DNA of 64,000 nucleotides, taken from Zygaena filipendulae (taxonomy: Eukaryota; Arthropoda; Insecta; Lepidoptera; Zygaenidae). Below, piece after piece: positions 1-12,670 of the stretch. The translations under genes were made by a program, and so were the position numbers. The stretch lies in contig OU015650.1 in NCBI GenBank assembly GCA_907165275.2, forward strand, positions 12,430,001 to 12,494,000, read 5' to 3'. The notes below the pieces were generated by a model. It saw only the letters and a program-made list of their open reading frames with translations. It searched no databases and was not told the origin of the DNA. Within the stretch, counting starts at the first letter, position 1, and every line of letters begins with the position of its first letter.

Positions 1-50
1 TCCTTTACATAAATTTCAGAATTATATCTGTACAGAAATTGGCACCTATC

Positions 51-390
51 TACAACGTGTTAATGAATTGACTGAAAACTAGAAAATAGTTTGCTCAGAA
101 TCTACTTCCGAATCAATCGCACCATGTTGTAAATTTTAATATAGGTTATATTTTTTCATATTTATCAGTCCATGTCTAAATTATTTATAATACCATATTT
201 GGCGCGTACGCCGCTTGTAGCAAAAAAAAAAACCATTCGGCCACAAGTAGGTGCGGGTCTAGCGCTTGAAATTTTATAGATAGGTCACCTCCAAACTAAT
301 GTTGAATAACTTTTAAACTATTAATTTTTTCGTGATTATTTATATTTTAATCATATTATTGTTTATATTTTTAAATGAGGTGTATCAGGT
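51..390 (+). mobile_element. MITE-like element, TIR ACGTGTTAATGAATTAAC family, right end lost
   Basis: It begins TACAACGTGTTAATGAATTG and follows the copy at 43154-43513 through shared blocks (ACTTCCGAATC, AGGTCACCTCCAAACTAATG, GGTGTATCAGGTTT). The right terminal inverted repeat seen in that copy is missing, so this one is truncated. No protein is encoded. Confidence 0.7.
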
Positions 391-1207
391 TTGCTCAATC
401 TCAATTCTTTTGCCGGCGAAGTCGACAACCAAACATTATATGCTTAATACTGAACTTGGCTTTCACTTTCACATTTATGTTTTTGATGGGATTAAGTATA
501 GGTACCTACACGTCAATACTTAATAATGTTTATACGTAATATTTTGTATTTTATTATAAAACTATACAACATATACGAAATTTAAAATTTTATGCGAATA
601 TTAGGCATCTTATTAGGTACCTACCATCAACATTGTTGTCCTGAATAAACGACAATAGAAATAAAATAAAAAATAAAACATTACCTGCCATTAACATGGC
701 CCATGCTCGAAAAACGGTTCAAGAAAACCTACTCTAGTCTCCATTACCTATATTCATTAAACCTCAGACGAAATTCTGAGCATTAAACATAATATGTATA
801 CATAACTAATTTGAAATATTATTGACGTGCAATACACTATACATACCTACCTACAATAATTATAAAAATCAGTATTATGTCTATCCAGATCGATTAAAAA
901 CAGCACAATACCAAAATCTTACTAACAGCTGAATGTTGTAAATGCGGAACGGAAACCAATCATAATTTTGTCTAAAAATAACTCGCTAGTTATGTTAAGT
1001 TACGACTAACGACGATGTCTTTGTTTACTCGATTTATAAACGTTTACAATTATTACTCGAACACTATCGGCTAGTATGATAAATACGGTCATTAAATACT
1101 TGCTTTAAATCAATTTTATAGCATCTTTGTTGAATTAAATTAAATTACTAAAACAGTTTTATGTACGTCAGTTTATAGACCTTGTTTTTTCTTTTTTTAA
1201 ACTTATA

Positions 1208-1375
1208 CTAGCTGTCCCCCGCGGTTTCACCCACGGTAATTTCAGAGTTTCCGCGGGAATACCAGGATAATATAAAGATATAAACCTTCCTCGTGAATCA
1301 CTCTATCTATTAGTGAAAACCACATGAAAATTCGTAGCATACATACATAGGGACAGACAGCGGGAAGCGACTTTT
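1208..1375 (+). repeat. GC-headed interspersed repeat, 'CGCGTCTGTC' subfamily
   Basis: It starts ACTAGCTGTCCCCCGCGGTT and continues with the CCGCGGGAATACC block and the 'cactctatctattagtgaaaaccacatgaaaattcg' type body. This is the best place to describe the family: a GC-rich head (CCCGCGGTTTCACCCGCG, then GGAGTTCCCGCGGGAATTCC) is followed by one of several different AT-rich bodies. About 35 copies occur here in both orientations. I cannot assign a transposon class; a 5'-truncated non-LTR retroposon or a non-autonomous Helitron are both possible. Confidence 0.75.
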
Positions 1376-1483
1376 AATAGGTAAGTACTATGTAGTGGAT
1401 ATATGCAGACAAAGGCAAACTAATATGAAACGGATAATTTCTGAACTTTTACTTTGAAATGTAACTGTAATTATATAATATTA

Positions 1484-1715
1484 CTAGCTGTCCCCCGCGA
1501 TTTCATCCGCGGTAATTTCGGAGTTCCCGCGGTGGTTGCGGGAAAAAAGTACTCTATGTCCTTCAGTTCCCGAGGGAATTCCGGGATAAAAACTATCCTA
1601 TCTTTTAAGTTGGACCATATTATAAATGGTTGCAAAATTTTATCAAAATCCGTTCAGTAGTTTCGGAGTTCATCGCGGACAAACAACGTGACACGTGATT
1701 TATTTATATTAGATT
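1484..1715 (+). repeat. GC-headed interspersed repeat, 'ACAACGTGACACGTG' subfamily
   Basis: The head CTAGCTGTCCCCCGCGATTT leads into a body ending CGCGGACAAACAACGTGACA. Other members of this subfamily lie at 22000-22258, 31718-31892 and 39447-39903. Confidence 0.75.
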
Positions 1716-1927
1716 ATGTTGAACATGGACTAAAATGGGCTCAGCTGCTCTTTTTCATATGAATGCATGTCGTTTTGTAAATCGCCCCTCTTAGTATTTG
1801 AATATATTTTCATAATATTACTGTCAGGATCAAAACAGGTCAAGTTCGCTCAAACTGTGTAAATGAATACACTACTGCAACAGAACAAAATAATATTAAG
1901 TACTTATATTGTACTTATCCTTACGTA

Positions 1928-2112
1928 TTATAATGGGAACAAAGTCCTCTGCCGCGTCTGTCCGTCTGTTCGTGATAAACTCAAAGACTACTTGAACGGA
2001 TTTTCATGCGGTTTTCACCAATAGATAGAGTGATTCAAGAGGAAGGTTCATACGTATAGCTTATTCTCGCGGGAACTCCAAAATTACCGCGGTTGAAACA
2101 GCGGGGGCAGGT
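1928..2112 (-). repeat. GC-headed interspersed repeat, 'CGCGTCTGTC' subfamily
   Basis: Inverted copy: the AT-rich end with ACAAAGTCCTCTGCCGCGTC comes first and the GC-rich head (CCGCGGTTGAAACAGCGGGG) last. Confidence 0.7.
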
Positions 2113-2427
2113 AATGCAATAATAGATTTTGGAACTTCACTTCCAGTTCAACCTTTATCGCGGTGTTATCCCGAAGGAATTCCCAAAAAATCTCGCTCAT
2201 GAAATCGCGGGCATGAGCTTGTAAACATTACGTTTACAGTAAGCTGACATATCAGTTGAGCTTGAGGAACAGTTGGCTTTTTAGTTAGATGACTCAACAG
2301 TGTTGGTAAACTATACCGACATACTCGTAAATATATTACGAACGAAGTTATACCCACATGTAAACGCGTTTAATAAATAATTAAGACGTCACGCAAAGGT
2401 ACCCGGAGATCATCTATACCTACCTAC

Positions 2428-2622
2428 TAATCCTACTAATATTATAAATGTGAAAGTGTGGATCTTTGGATGTTTGTTACTCAATCACGCAAAAACGGCT
2501 GAACGGATTTGAATGAAATTTGGCATGCACGTTGTCAGGGATACAGGGTACTTTTATCCCGGAATTCCCGCGGGAACTCCGAAATTAACGAGGGTGAAAC
2601 CGCGGGACACAGCTAGTATTAT
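2428..2622 (-). repeat. GC-headed interspersed repeat, 'CATCCACACTTTCACA' subfamily
   Basis: Inverted copy running from CTACTAATATTATAAATGTG to CGCGGGACACAGCTAGT. The same subfamily is seen at 9941, 22822, 29261, 31548, 48294 and 60793. Confidence 0.8.
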
Positions 2623-2635
2623 TATATACAGCTAA

Positions 2636-2930
2636 AGTTGTTTGTGAATTGTGAGTTTGTGACGTTGTAGGGGGTAATCTCTAGATCTACTGAACCTATT
2701 TTGAAAATTCTTTCACTTAAAGGAAGCTACGGTGATCCTGGGTAGCATAGAGTACTTTTTATCCTAGAACTCCCTCGGGAAGTCCGGAGTTTGTGAGTTT
2801 GTAGAGGGTAATCTCTGGATCTACTGAAGTAATTTTGAAAATTCTTTCGCTAATAAGAAGTTACAGTGATCTTGAGCGACATAGGATACTTTTTATTTGA
2901 GATTCCTGCGGGAGCTAGTAAAATATAAAG
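2636..2930 (-). repeat. Tandem pair of decayed repeat tails
   Basis: Two imperfect copies of a segment containing GAGTTTGTAGAGGGTAATCT and TTTTGAAAATTCTTTCGC lie head to tail. A related segment occurs inverted at 54060-54420. Confidence 0.5.
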
Positions 2931-3995
2931 GATAACATGTTTTAATGCTCCTGAATTAAGTATTACCAAAAAAATATAAATTCAAAAATTCAAAAGTTCC
3001 TTATCACTTTCGATTGGTTGTTACAATATCACTTATAATCGTCAGCAGGAGGCCAATCGCGGTAATTTTTACGATATGAAAATAGTTTTATTCTGTTTCG
3101 TTTTTTGTTTTACTCGAACAATTATTGTCAAACTTCGTTCGGCTTTGACGTTTTTGATGGAACGTTTCACAAACAATTATCAAATAAGAGTTGGAACATT
3201 GCTATAACAAATGCCATACGAATTTGTGCATAATGAGAATAGTTACATTGATAATATCGAACGAAATAGCGCTATCGGTCCCCAGGTTTTAGAACTATAA
3301 ATTACTGTCATACGTCCACTACTGAGAAGAACTGACAAGAAACTCAGCAGGGCTGTTTTTTGTATTATGAATAAGATTATGATATTATGTTCGTACTTAT
3401 AAAGTAAGAGAACAAAAAAAAAAATTGAATAGAACAATTCGCTTTACGTCTGTATCATTTAAATAATCTACTACTGTGTTTAATAAGGGTCTCGAATTTA
3501 TTAATTGACAAATTAATTACATCGTTTGGGAGTATTACAAATCAGTATTACATTTACACCATAACATTATTCAATTAATTATTATTATTAATATGATTTT
3601 TATACAGGCTGGCGTAAGTTACACCAAAGAATTTCAGTATTTGCCACAGAACTTTGTGTATTAAAAAAAAGGCAGAAAAATAAGACAGCAAATAAAAATA
3701 AGTAATAACGAGTGTAATATTGCTGGCTTACATCAACCCCTAAGATTTATCCCTTTGGACTGAACCATAATACTCGCAGTTTTTTTTCATTACAAAGATA
3801 CGGGGTATACATTATACTCACGCAACTTAAATTTTAAAAGACGTAGGTTTATTAAATTGAACAGGACGTACTTATATAAATAAACTTATGTTGATACTTG
3901 TAGTAATCTAGTTGTTTCTGCGGTGCATACAGACTAAACATTATATATTTATAATACGTTTCAGACAATGTGGACACTTGAATGTTATATTACTT

Positions 3996-4108
3996 ACCGC
4001 CGCACTCAGAGTCGATTATAATGATTACTTAGTTAAGTATAGATTTTTTTATACTTAACTTTTATATTTAACTAAGTAATCATTAAAGTCGACTCTGAGT
4101 GCGGCGGT
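3996..4108. mobile_element. Short palindromic MITE (ACCGCCGCACTCAGAGTCGA family), simple form
   Basis: The arms ACCGCCGCACTCAGAGTCGA and its reverse complement extend inward through ATGATTACTTAGTTAAGTAT, so nearly all 113 bp folds into one hairpin. It is flanked by TTA on both sides when the element is read as CCGCC...GGCGG, which fits a 3-bp target duplication of the PIF/Harbinger kind (inference). The longer copies at 42494 and 56277 carry extra sequence at the palindrome centre. Confidence 0.85.
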
Positions 4109-4202
4109 TAGTCACTTTAGTTTTTAACGCTTTTCTTTTGTTATATAAAAAATACAACAGCCGCTGCCGCAGCTAGTGAAACGTCCTCTCAGTGACGAAA
4201 TT

Positions 4203-4528
4203 GTGGATAGTGGATAGCACATGGCAAATAAATTAACTAGAGAGGACATGCAGGCGGGGCAGGCGCGCTACCGTTGCAAAGGAAGTTAGAGCGAATGCTC
4301 TAACTTGCCCAAAACTTCTTTTGCTGCCAAAGTATATTTGCCACAATATTCCCAAAACTATAAATTTTGAAAATAGTGTCTAAGTAAAAACGTAACCATA
4401 AAGCGTTTAATACATTTCTTTAAGTCAATGAATGTTTTTGTGCGTGATGAAAAGTTTTGTGTGCGAAAATCACTGTTTTCATAGTAAACTAAGTTGGTGT
4501 CCCTTCTATCTGTCATTTTCTGTTCTGC
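4203..4528 (-). repeat. Dispersed ~310-bp repeat, partner of 32108-32415
   Basis: This is the inverted counterpart of the segment at 32108-32415. Shared blocks include ATTAACTAGAGAGGACATG, ACCGTTGCAAAGGAAGTTAG and CCCTTCTATCT. No coding potential is visible and I cannot place its class. Confidence 0.75.
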
Positions 4529-5029
4529 GGTGGATAGCATGAAGAACGAGAAACTACAATGGTTAAATATAACATATAATATTGTTATAATATAACATTG
4601 TTATTCTAATGTGTACAGTCTTGTTTTATGTTGCAATGTTGAATAACAATGTTAAATAATGTGGAAGTGTTATTTATAGCACAAGTTATAGTCTAAACTC
4701 TAACATGTTACAAGGTCTGTACGCACCGTACCATAGCTTGTTTTCATACGAGTTTATAATATTACCTATTTTCTTTCACCACCACTCCTTTGTTTGTCAC
4801 TTAAATTCACCAAAATTTACGCAGTCTCCTGCGAAAATTTTAAAACAATCTAGGTATACATATAAAATGCTTTGTCCTGAATGACTGATCGATCAATGCA
4901 CAGCCTAAACCGCTGATTGTAGAGACCTGAAACTTGGAGGGTGTGTTCTTTGAATGACGTAGGCATCCGATAAGAAAAGATTTTTGAAAATTCAACCCCT
5001 AAGGGGATGAAAAGGAGTTGCAAAGTTTA

Positions 5030-5093
5030 TATGGACCAATTCCGCAGGAACTTCGAAATTATCGCGGGTGAATCCGCGCGGGACAGCTAGTAT
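5030..5093 (-). repeat. Remnant of a GC-headed repeat
   Basis: Only the head survives, inverted, with CCGCAGGAACTTCGAAATTA and a final CGGGACAGCTAGTA. Confidence 0.55.
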
Positions 5094-6831
5094 GTTATAA
5101 AATTTTACTTTTACTACTATAAAACAGGCATAAAATGTTCAAAATATTGAAGATTGTATATGAAAACTAGGCCTAAACATCATCAACGTTAGGTAGGTAC
5201 TAATGAAAAACCAATATATGGATTTCATATGGGTGCCTACAGTAAAAAATATTTAGCAGATTTATCGAGAAACCACTAAATATTTTTCAATTTAAAACCA
5301 GTTTAATTTAGAAAAACACATTCCAACCACTTCGTGTTGGTAAGCCCGTCATATGTTTGTACAAAACACTTTACAAAACCGCATACTGGGTGCACTCGGC
5401 GTCACTCGTTAACTCGGGAAAAAATTCAACTAAAGACCTTTTCAAAACAAATCTGACCCTCGTCACAGCTTTAAACATGTTTCACAAAGTTAGGTCTCAA
5501 TATTATTAAAAGGCTAAAAGTTCTCCGAGATATTATAATATTGAAATGGCAACTACTGACCCACTTAAATTTAATTAATCCCATACTGTCTACTGAATAT
5601 CTACCTTCCAAGTAATGTTGTTGATTTTTTTTCGTGCTTTCGTTTATATTCTGAAATCAGTAATATAATTATAATATGTTTAATGTTCTTGTAATGGTGC
5701 ACACTATGTTGAAGAACACTAATTAATTTAAGTAATATTAAGAATGTAAATAATTTTGAAAGAAAACTTTACTTTTATATTTGACTAGATTCTTCTGGTC
5801 ACCACAAAATTTGAGACTGTAGTGTAATATGTAATTTTATGTCTGTTAACCGAATATTTTTCGGGTAGATTGGTTACCATTACCAAAAGATATGGATATC
5901 GGGTAGACGTCTAGTCAAAGGCTAAACAGAAACAAAATACGATCAAAATACCTATTTACATGTTTCAGCTTCAGAGCTAACACTTTAAATTCCTTTGCAT
6001 GACCAATATTTTCAGCCTGTATTAAATCATACCACATGTTGCGGTTGACGTGAATTTTCTCGTTTCTGTGAACTTTGAACGATACGGTTTGTAAAGGGAA
6101 CAAACAAAGATAATTTACAAATAAAATCCAAAACCCACCAAAACAAAACGTGCCTGCCTATTTAAAATCTACATAAATAAATACAGTTCAAGATGTTTTA
6201 AAAATTAAGTAACCGAGATTAAAAATCCTGATAGGTACTGCACCTACAGGATTATCCCTATTGATTTTCGAGATTTGATGCTTTTTTTCTGCTGTCAGTT
6301 TTTCTGTCAACGCATTTTTTGTCTGTCTGTTTGTCCGCCTGTGTAAAATTATTTGATCCACAAAGTTTAACTTATCCAGGATAACGTTATAGGTAGTTAG
6401 TGACTTTAGAGTCAACATAGATTATTTTTAACAGACTTCCAAACAGGAGGAGGTTCTCAATTTAACTATATGTTGTTTTTTTTACAAAAGGTGTTCCAGC
6501 ATAGGTTTTTATTGGTTCGATGAATTTTCTTTTTTTATATCTACGAAATATTATAACAGGCAAAGGTAGGTTTCTATGTGTAAGGATGTGTAAAGACCAC
6601 ACGAAGATACGGCACAGCTGATATGTATGTACCTACGTAATAAATACATAGTACCTTACAGAGATTCTTTCTGAATAATAACACACACACTAAATGTTTT
6701 TTAAATTAAATACATTCCTCTCTATATCCAATTACAGCCACAGGTGTAATTTTACTGTAAAGTAGCCGTATACCATCGTTTCGTTAGTTAAAGTGAGAAA
6801 AGTAACTAGCTTAACAGCTAGATTCACTTAC

Positions 6832-6952
6832 CTGTATCTGGCAATAATTTCCCTTTCAATTCGACGTCGTTCTCCGCCGACGTTGCTCCGTAATTCTTAT
6901 ACGTCTTCCCAGTTGGCTCCTCAAACTTCGTTACTTTGAATCGCTCAGACAT
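6832..6952 (-). CDS. First coding exon of a possible SLC12-type cation-chloride cotransporter
   Basis: Read on the minus strand, ATG at 6952-6950 sits in a good context (GAAAATGTC) and opens 40 codons plus one base before a strong donor, ACAG|GTAAGTG. The peptide starts MSERFKVTKFEEPTGKTYKN and ends LKGKLLPDT, all soluble. RFKV at residues 4-7 fits RFx[V/I], the docking motif for the SPAK/OSR1 kinases found near the N terminus of Na-K-Cl and K-Cl cotransporters; that is why I suggest this family. The transmembrane part is not in the window, so the identity rests on a four-residue motif. The remaining exons must lie left of the window. A 5'UTR exon may lie at 15234-15400 (a GTAAAATC donor is present there on the same strand). 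Confidence 0.5.
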
Positions 6953-7797
6953 TTTCACACACTTCAACAACACTTATTAAACTCCTCAAAGATAAACTTC
7001 AACTCTATAGATAATTCTTAATATTGCTAACTTACACTTGTTTATTGATATTTTATAATTGATATTGTTGTTTACATTGATATTTGCACTGATATGTTAT
7101 GTTAACCTGATTTTTTATGTCGTATCGTTTATCTCAAGAGTTTCTTTTGGCATTCATCACAATATAAACTATTTACTTATATGGCACAGTAAACTTCTCA
7201 GTAAACTTGTAGATAGATAATATTCAATAAGTTCTAATTGGCAATTGATGTGTTAAATTCATCTCTCTTCACTCTGGTTCCGTATTTCAATTAAAACCCT
7301 AAGTAGAAGGCATTACATGACATTGTCAAAGTCAAACAATTTGTATTAAGTTCATATAAAAAAAAGTTTTTACCTACATAGTAATAAATTGAGATACTTC
7401 TTAATTCCATGGTGACATCACAAGCTCAAGGCAATATTATAAATAAAAACACATAGTTTTATTTTCCTTCACAAACAAAATCATCGATAAAATAGTCATT
7501 ATTATGGTACCTATCTTTCTGTTTAAGATTATGTTTGATTTTAGCTACCTAATACCTGTATTTTTAAATTCAAACATTCTTTACAAATTTACACATTTCT
7601 TGTACCTATATTATCAGCTGGAAAGACAGTATAAAGTGGTCCACAAGCCACATGACTACGCTCCTCCTTTGTTTGCACTTTTTAAGATAGTCTGTCATAC
7701 ATCGTAATAGGAAACTGTACCTACCTTCGCGTTTCTTTTTTTTTTTGCATCAGCATTGCGTTGATGCATCAAGTATCGATTAACTTTCCTCGTATAT

Positions 7798-7990
7798 ACA
7801 ACTGTGCCCTGCGGTTTCACCCGCGTGAATTTCGGAATTCTCGCAGGAACTCCAAAGTAGCCTAATTTAATCCTTATATCATCAGCTAATTAGCAGTGAA
7901 AGTCCCGTCAAAATTCGTCCACCACTTAGGAGGAGATACACCCGCGTGAGAATTCCCGCAAAAAAACCAAACTTCTTTTATCCCTGACAA
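7798..7990 (+). repeat. GC-headed interspersed repeat, 'GCCGGAACAAACAGACAG' subfamily, rearranged
   Basis: The head CTGTGCCCTGCGGTTTCACC is followed by CATCAGCTAATTAGCAGTGA and AAAATTCGTCC, the subfamily's body. A second head fragment (ACCCGCGTGAGAATTCCCGC) follows, so part of the unit is duplicated. Confidence 0.65.
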
Positions 7991-8079
7991 TAACGAACAC
8001 AAAAAAGAATTATCCGTCCATCCATCCATATTGCATACATTTCGGAAATTAATTTTTATTTATACAGACTACATCAAGA

Positions 8080-8395
8080 ATCTATATAATAAAAATGAAT
8101 TTCCAAATGTGTTGCTAAGCGCATAACTTCCAAACGACAGCACCAAATTGGATAATTGTTTTTTTTTTGTGTTCTTTAGTGTCAGGACAAGGTTTATATG
8201 TACCTATAAAAGAAGTTTGGAGTTCCTGCGGGAATTCCGAAACTCACGCGGGTAAATCTCCGAAATGGTTGGACCGATACTGACGTGACTTTCAATGCTA
8301 ATTACCTGATGTTATAAGGAATACATTAGGCTACTTTGGAGTTCCTGCGGGAATCCCGAAACTCACGCGGGTAAAACCGCGGGGCACAGCTAGTA
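8080..8395 (-). repeat. Two inverted GC-headed repeats in tandem
   Basis: Two heads with TTTGGAGTTCCTGCGGGAAT and ACTCACGCGGGTAAA lie about 120 bp apart in the same orientation. The second ends GGGGCACAGCTAGTAACTA. Confidence 0.7.
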
Positions 8396-8820
8396 ACTAA
8401 TAATTTTAGTGACTAAACTTTATCACCATTGTAATAAGATTTAAAAAACCGGCCTAGTATAATATGTGTCAGACCACGCACACTGAAGGGTTGGGTAGGT
8501 AGTGAAAAAGAGCGTTCACGTAGGTATTATTCAATCACATAGAATATCTCAGAGAATATTCCACGTTTCAAAAACGCGATACATCTTATCGAATATAGGT
8601 ACTTATCCACAAGTCATAACTAGTATAAAGCATTTTACAGAAACTATTAGTTTCAATTTTAAATCAAAATATCTTGACTAATTTAAAAATTATTTTACTA
8701 AACTTACTTACACTGCAAAACAAACATGCCTCATTACGCGCATTAAGCGAGGTCATGAACTGGTTACGGATGACGAGTTAAAAGATATTTGGATACAATT
8801 TTACTTTATTGAGAATGAGG

Positions 8821-9138
8821 ATGTGGACTACTTTTGAAAATAAAAATTCTAATTAGTCCGTCAGTTAGAAAATAAAAAAAACAATAGACACGTATTTTTT
8901 TCTTATTTAAATAAATTAAAATATACAGAGATAAAGCGCATTAAAGTTTAGGGTGAGGGGGTCGTGACGTCACTAACCGTTAAAACCGCCATAAAAACTG
9001 TCAGAATAGTGATGTCACGCGGAATTTCAACTCAATATATCGCCGTTATTTTTTGATTACGTAAAAAAAGAAAAAATACGTGTCCAATATTTTTTAATAA
9101 TCTACAAGACGGACTAAAAAATAAAAATTAGTCCACAT
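8821..9138. mobile_element. Palindromic MITE with AGTCCGTC core, copy 1 of 4
   Basis: Outer arms ATGTGGACTA and TAGTCCACAT enclose a large inverted repeat in which AGTCCGTCAGTTAG opposes CTACAAGACGGACT and ACGTATTTTTTTCTT opposes AAGAAAAAATACGT. GTGACGTCACTAACCG near the centre is partly palindromic too. The core is shared with copies at 41201, 45627 and 47357; the sequence outside the CTA at each edge differs between copies. Confidence 0.8.
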
Positions 9139-9940
9139 GGAGATGCAGAAATTTTAACAAAGTCAAACTCAGCAAAATTTGGTGTCGTTTATTTCATAGT
9201 ACTTATAGGTTCCGTTGCTAATGTCTACTGTCCAATGATCGTAGACCACCATGAAGACACTATATGGCTGCATGTTTCTGTAACATCCTGTATTTCATTG
9301 CAGACCAAGAGGAAAAATAAAATTAAAAAAAAACTATTGTGATGAAATATTGGTTTGATTGATAAAAAGTTTTCATCAGTATTTCTATAGTGCACACTTT
9401 GTCCAACAATGGATAGTGGATATGGGTACTAACATACGCAAACAAACGTGTAGTAGCGGTCAATGACATAACTACACAGCTGATAAAATTCAATGTGATA
9501 TTCAATTCTTTGAAATTTAACCGAATAATAAACAGCAACTGAGTGTCTTGATGAAATATAAATAAAGCGGGAAATCCTAAGGCTCTTTAAGAAGTTCGAA
9601 GTGAATAAAAACCCATGGGGTTTTTAAAAATTACGAAACAAATAAAAACTAAACTGGAAACGCGATTATGAATATAAAAAACGATTCAAGGTCAGTATGT
9701 TTATAAATTAGGGATACCTACTATTATACAACAACATTGCAGAAGCAAACACGTTTAATGCGACATGTTAAATTGGTAGGATTAGTAAAACCACATAAAC
9801 ACAAAGATATTTCAACTATGTACGTTGTACATACTGATGCTGATGTCATTTTCGAATTTCAGTGTAACTCTTTCAAAAAGTCTATGCATCTAAATTCATA
9901 AAAGTATGCTCGATAAGCCATACATTAAATTATTACTTTG

Positions 9941-10135
9941 CTAGCTGTGCCCCTCGGTTTCACCTTCGGTAATTTCAGAGTTCCCGCGGGAATTCCGGGA
10001 TAAAAAGTACGTCCTTCTACTCCTTCTCTGTACCCCTGACAACGTGCATGCCAAATTTTATCCAAATCCGTTCAGCCGTTTTTGGGTGATTGAGTAACAA
10101 ACATCCAAACATCCACACTTTCACATTTGTAATAT
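9941..10135 (+). repeat. GC-headed interspersed repeat, 'CATCCACACTTTCACA' subfamily
   Basis: Nearly full unit from CTAGCTGTGCCCCTCGGTTT to CACATTTGTAATATTATTTG. Confidence 0.8.
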
Positions 10136-11999
10136 TATTTGGTGCCATCAAGGCAGGCATTATTTTTGTGATATGAAACTGGTGTTCGGATGCCAAAAGC
10201 ATATAAATTGTGTGATATGAAAGGTATTAAAAAATTAAAGCATCGTGAATTTATGAACCTTCATAGACATAGACATAACTTTATTTGGCATCACAAAATT
10301 TCTTAAAAGTAATACATGCATCAAATTTAAAATGAATCGGATATAGTTTCCGTGATGCCAAAATGGACACCGTCTCAGCATATGCTGTCGCGTGGTTTTT
10401 AGCGGAGCCCATACGGCGCGGGGAAGAAGAAGAAGGAGAAGTTAATTACGCTATCCTTTATCTGGTTTTATTTACCAAGTATTTTTCTGTTTAACTTAAA
10501 GTTACGAATACCGTAGGTACCTACGTATATTAACAATTAAATAAATGATAACATATACGTAGTCATTGCGCGACACAAAACTACTCCGGTATGAAACAAA
10601 CTGACAAATGACACCTAATTGATACGCACTGAACCTCACACTGAACTCAGCGATCGAATCATTGGATCGAATGCAATGGACGACTCCAAATAGATGCATT
10701 ACTTTGCTTGTCATATTATGTCATATACAAGGTTTATGAAAGGGGAAATCAAAACTGAAAGGATGTAAAAGTAACCATCACAATCATTGATTTATCAATG
10801 ATTATAATAAATAACTTTAATCAAAAAGTTCTAAAATCAACAGGTTTTTTAGAAATATGTTTATTAAAACTACGATTTTCTTATTCTATCATTACTGCAA
10901 AGTATTGGCAAAGTAAATTAATAAGGATGTTAGGGTGCGTAGTGATAAAAGATCTTGAGAAGAGAGACGAGCTTGAGACTGTGTAATGTTACTGATCTAG
11001 ACAAAACGGAAAACAAAAATGATACATAAATTAAAATTAATAAAATGGAAATAAAAAAAAAACAAAGTGCCCACAAAACCCTAAGTATTTGAGCAAGAAA
11101 AGCAACATATACGTAGGAGAACGCTTTGGCAGAAAAGTCCATTATTACATTCCTTTTATGTGTATTTTCTGTTGAATTTTTTTAACCCATTGATCTGACA
11201 TATTTTGTCCATAATCTTGCCCGATGGAAAACGACGATGTTGACTAAGGTGTGGAATTATGATATAATAACACTGATTAAATACTTATTATCGCTGCTGA
11301 AATAAATGTTTTAGGTCTAATACTCAAACATTTGTTTTACTCAAATACCCAAACTGAACGAAAATTTTATGAAATCTTTTGCCGCCTATTTACGTATAAG
11401 TAATTTGAATAAGTGAGTTGCCTCACGTGTGTCGGTTCATATTGAAACTTATCCAAACCCTTGCCCTTAAGGCCCTTTCATCGAATTCAGTACCTGGGTA
11501 TATTCTCTTTTTCGAAGTAATGAAATTTCATATTATAATATTATTTATGTAGAAAGGCACCCCGCATTTTTCCTTTCACTATATTCCTTAAAAAATTGTA
11601 GCTAAAGCTTTTTGCGCAATAATATTTGGAAGAGATGAATGAATATTTGAAGAGAGATGATTTCGAAATTATTTTCTTAAAACGTATTTTAAGGGAACAT
11701 ACAAAAACGGAACATTTTAGGATAATTAGTCAGTTTGTGTTGTTTAATTGTTTATATTGTTTTTAAATGCGTGTCATCCGAAAACTATACTTATAATCCA
11801 TATTTTAATGAAATTTATCACCTGAAATAAGATAACTCATCTCAAGCATGATGCTGTAGTACTCCTGTGCTTAAATACATATAAGCATAATCGATATTAG
11901 CAATGCCTTCGACACATATTTTACTTTGTAGCAATTGCTCAAAAAAAAATAATTAAAACCCAAACAAAAATTGTCACTTAATTTTTATTGATTTTTTTT

Positions 12000-12670
12000 T
12001 TAGGTTTTGAAGTCGGTGCCAAACTAAAACTTTAGGACAGCAAAGAACGTTCAACGTCAGCGTTCTTCTCTCATTTTATATTTTTTTTTGTTTTGTTCGT
12101 TTGGCACCGACTACAAAAACTAAGTAAATACCACGATAATAAACGTGGGGTTTATAAAAATATTTTGTGGTTTTTTAGTGGGTTTACTTTTTGAAGGCGG
12201 TTCTCTTTTTTTTTAAGAAATTAAGTTAGTTGGTAATTTTTATTTGGGTTTTAATTTTTTTTTTAGTTTATACTTTACTACTTTTTTACTTATACTTTTT
12301 AGTGATAGGTTTCTCATTATTTTAGGTTTTAAGTTAATTTCTTTTATTACAATTTTTACTTTGTATTTTTTTTAGTTATATAGTTACCACTAGTTTATTC
12401 AAAGTAAGGTTAGATTTTGGGTAAAGTAAATAACTTTTATTATTTTTAGTACCGTGACTCAGTTGTTTCAGCATTCTGAAAAAACCCACTGCACCGATTC
12501 ATGAAAATTTTTATAATAAAACCTTCTCTAGGATGTAACAAATAATTACCTGAAAACCGTATCGAAATCGGTTTATCATAACGCGAGATAATCGTGCACA
12601 AATATAAAAACATACAAATAGTACCTATACATACAGGTGAAACGAGAACCTCCTTTTTTAAGTCGGTTAA
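12000..12670 (+). repeat. Composite retroposon-like tail with a two-stem inverted repeat
   Basis: At 12011-12112 the arms AGTCGGTGCCAAAC and GTTTGGCACCGACT flank a second small stem (AAGAACG / CGTTCTT). The T-rich tract after it leads into 12430-12670, which ends GAGAACCTCCTTTTTTAAGT before CGGTTAATA. The same ending appears at 34425-34465 and, inverted, at 6430 and 14398. That pattern suits the 3' end of a dispersed non-LTR element (inference). Confidence 0.5.

Larger units (their letters stand above)
1..6831. other. Left flank: presumed intron 1 of the minus-strand gene, repeat-filled
   Basis: No coding exon is recognisable here on either strand. If the minus-strand gene starting at 6952 is real, all of this stretch is its first intron or lies beyond it, so that intron exceeds 6.8 kb. 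It holds one large palindromic element at the very edge, a cluster of GC-rich-headed retroposon-like repeats at 1.2-2.9 kb, a 113-bp palindrome at 4.0 kb and a dispersed repeat at 4.2-4.5 kb. The rest is AT-rich DNA in which I see nothing. Confidence 0.5.

Noticed and set aside
3996..4108. Palindrome as a replication origin or transcription terminator
   Set aside because: The same palindrome recurs at 42494 and 56277 with its own ends, so it is a dispersed element.
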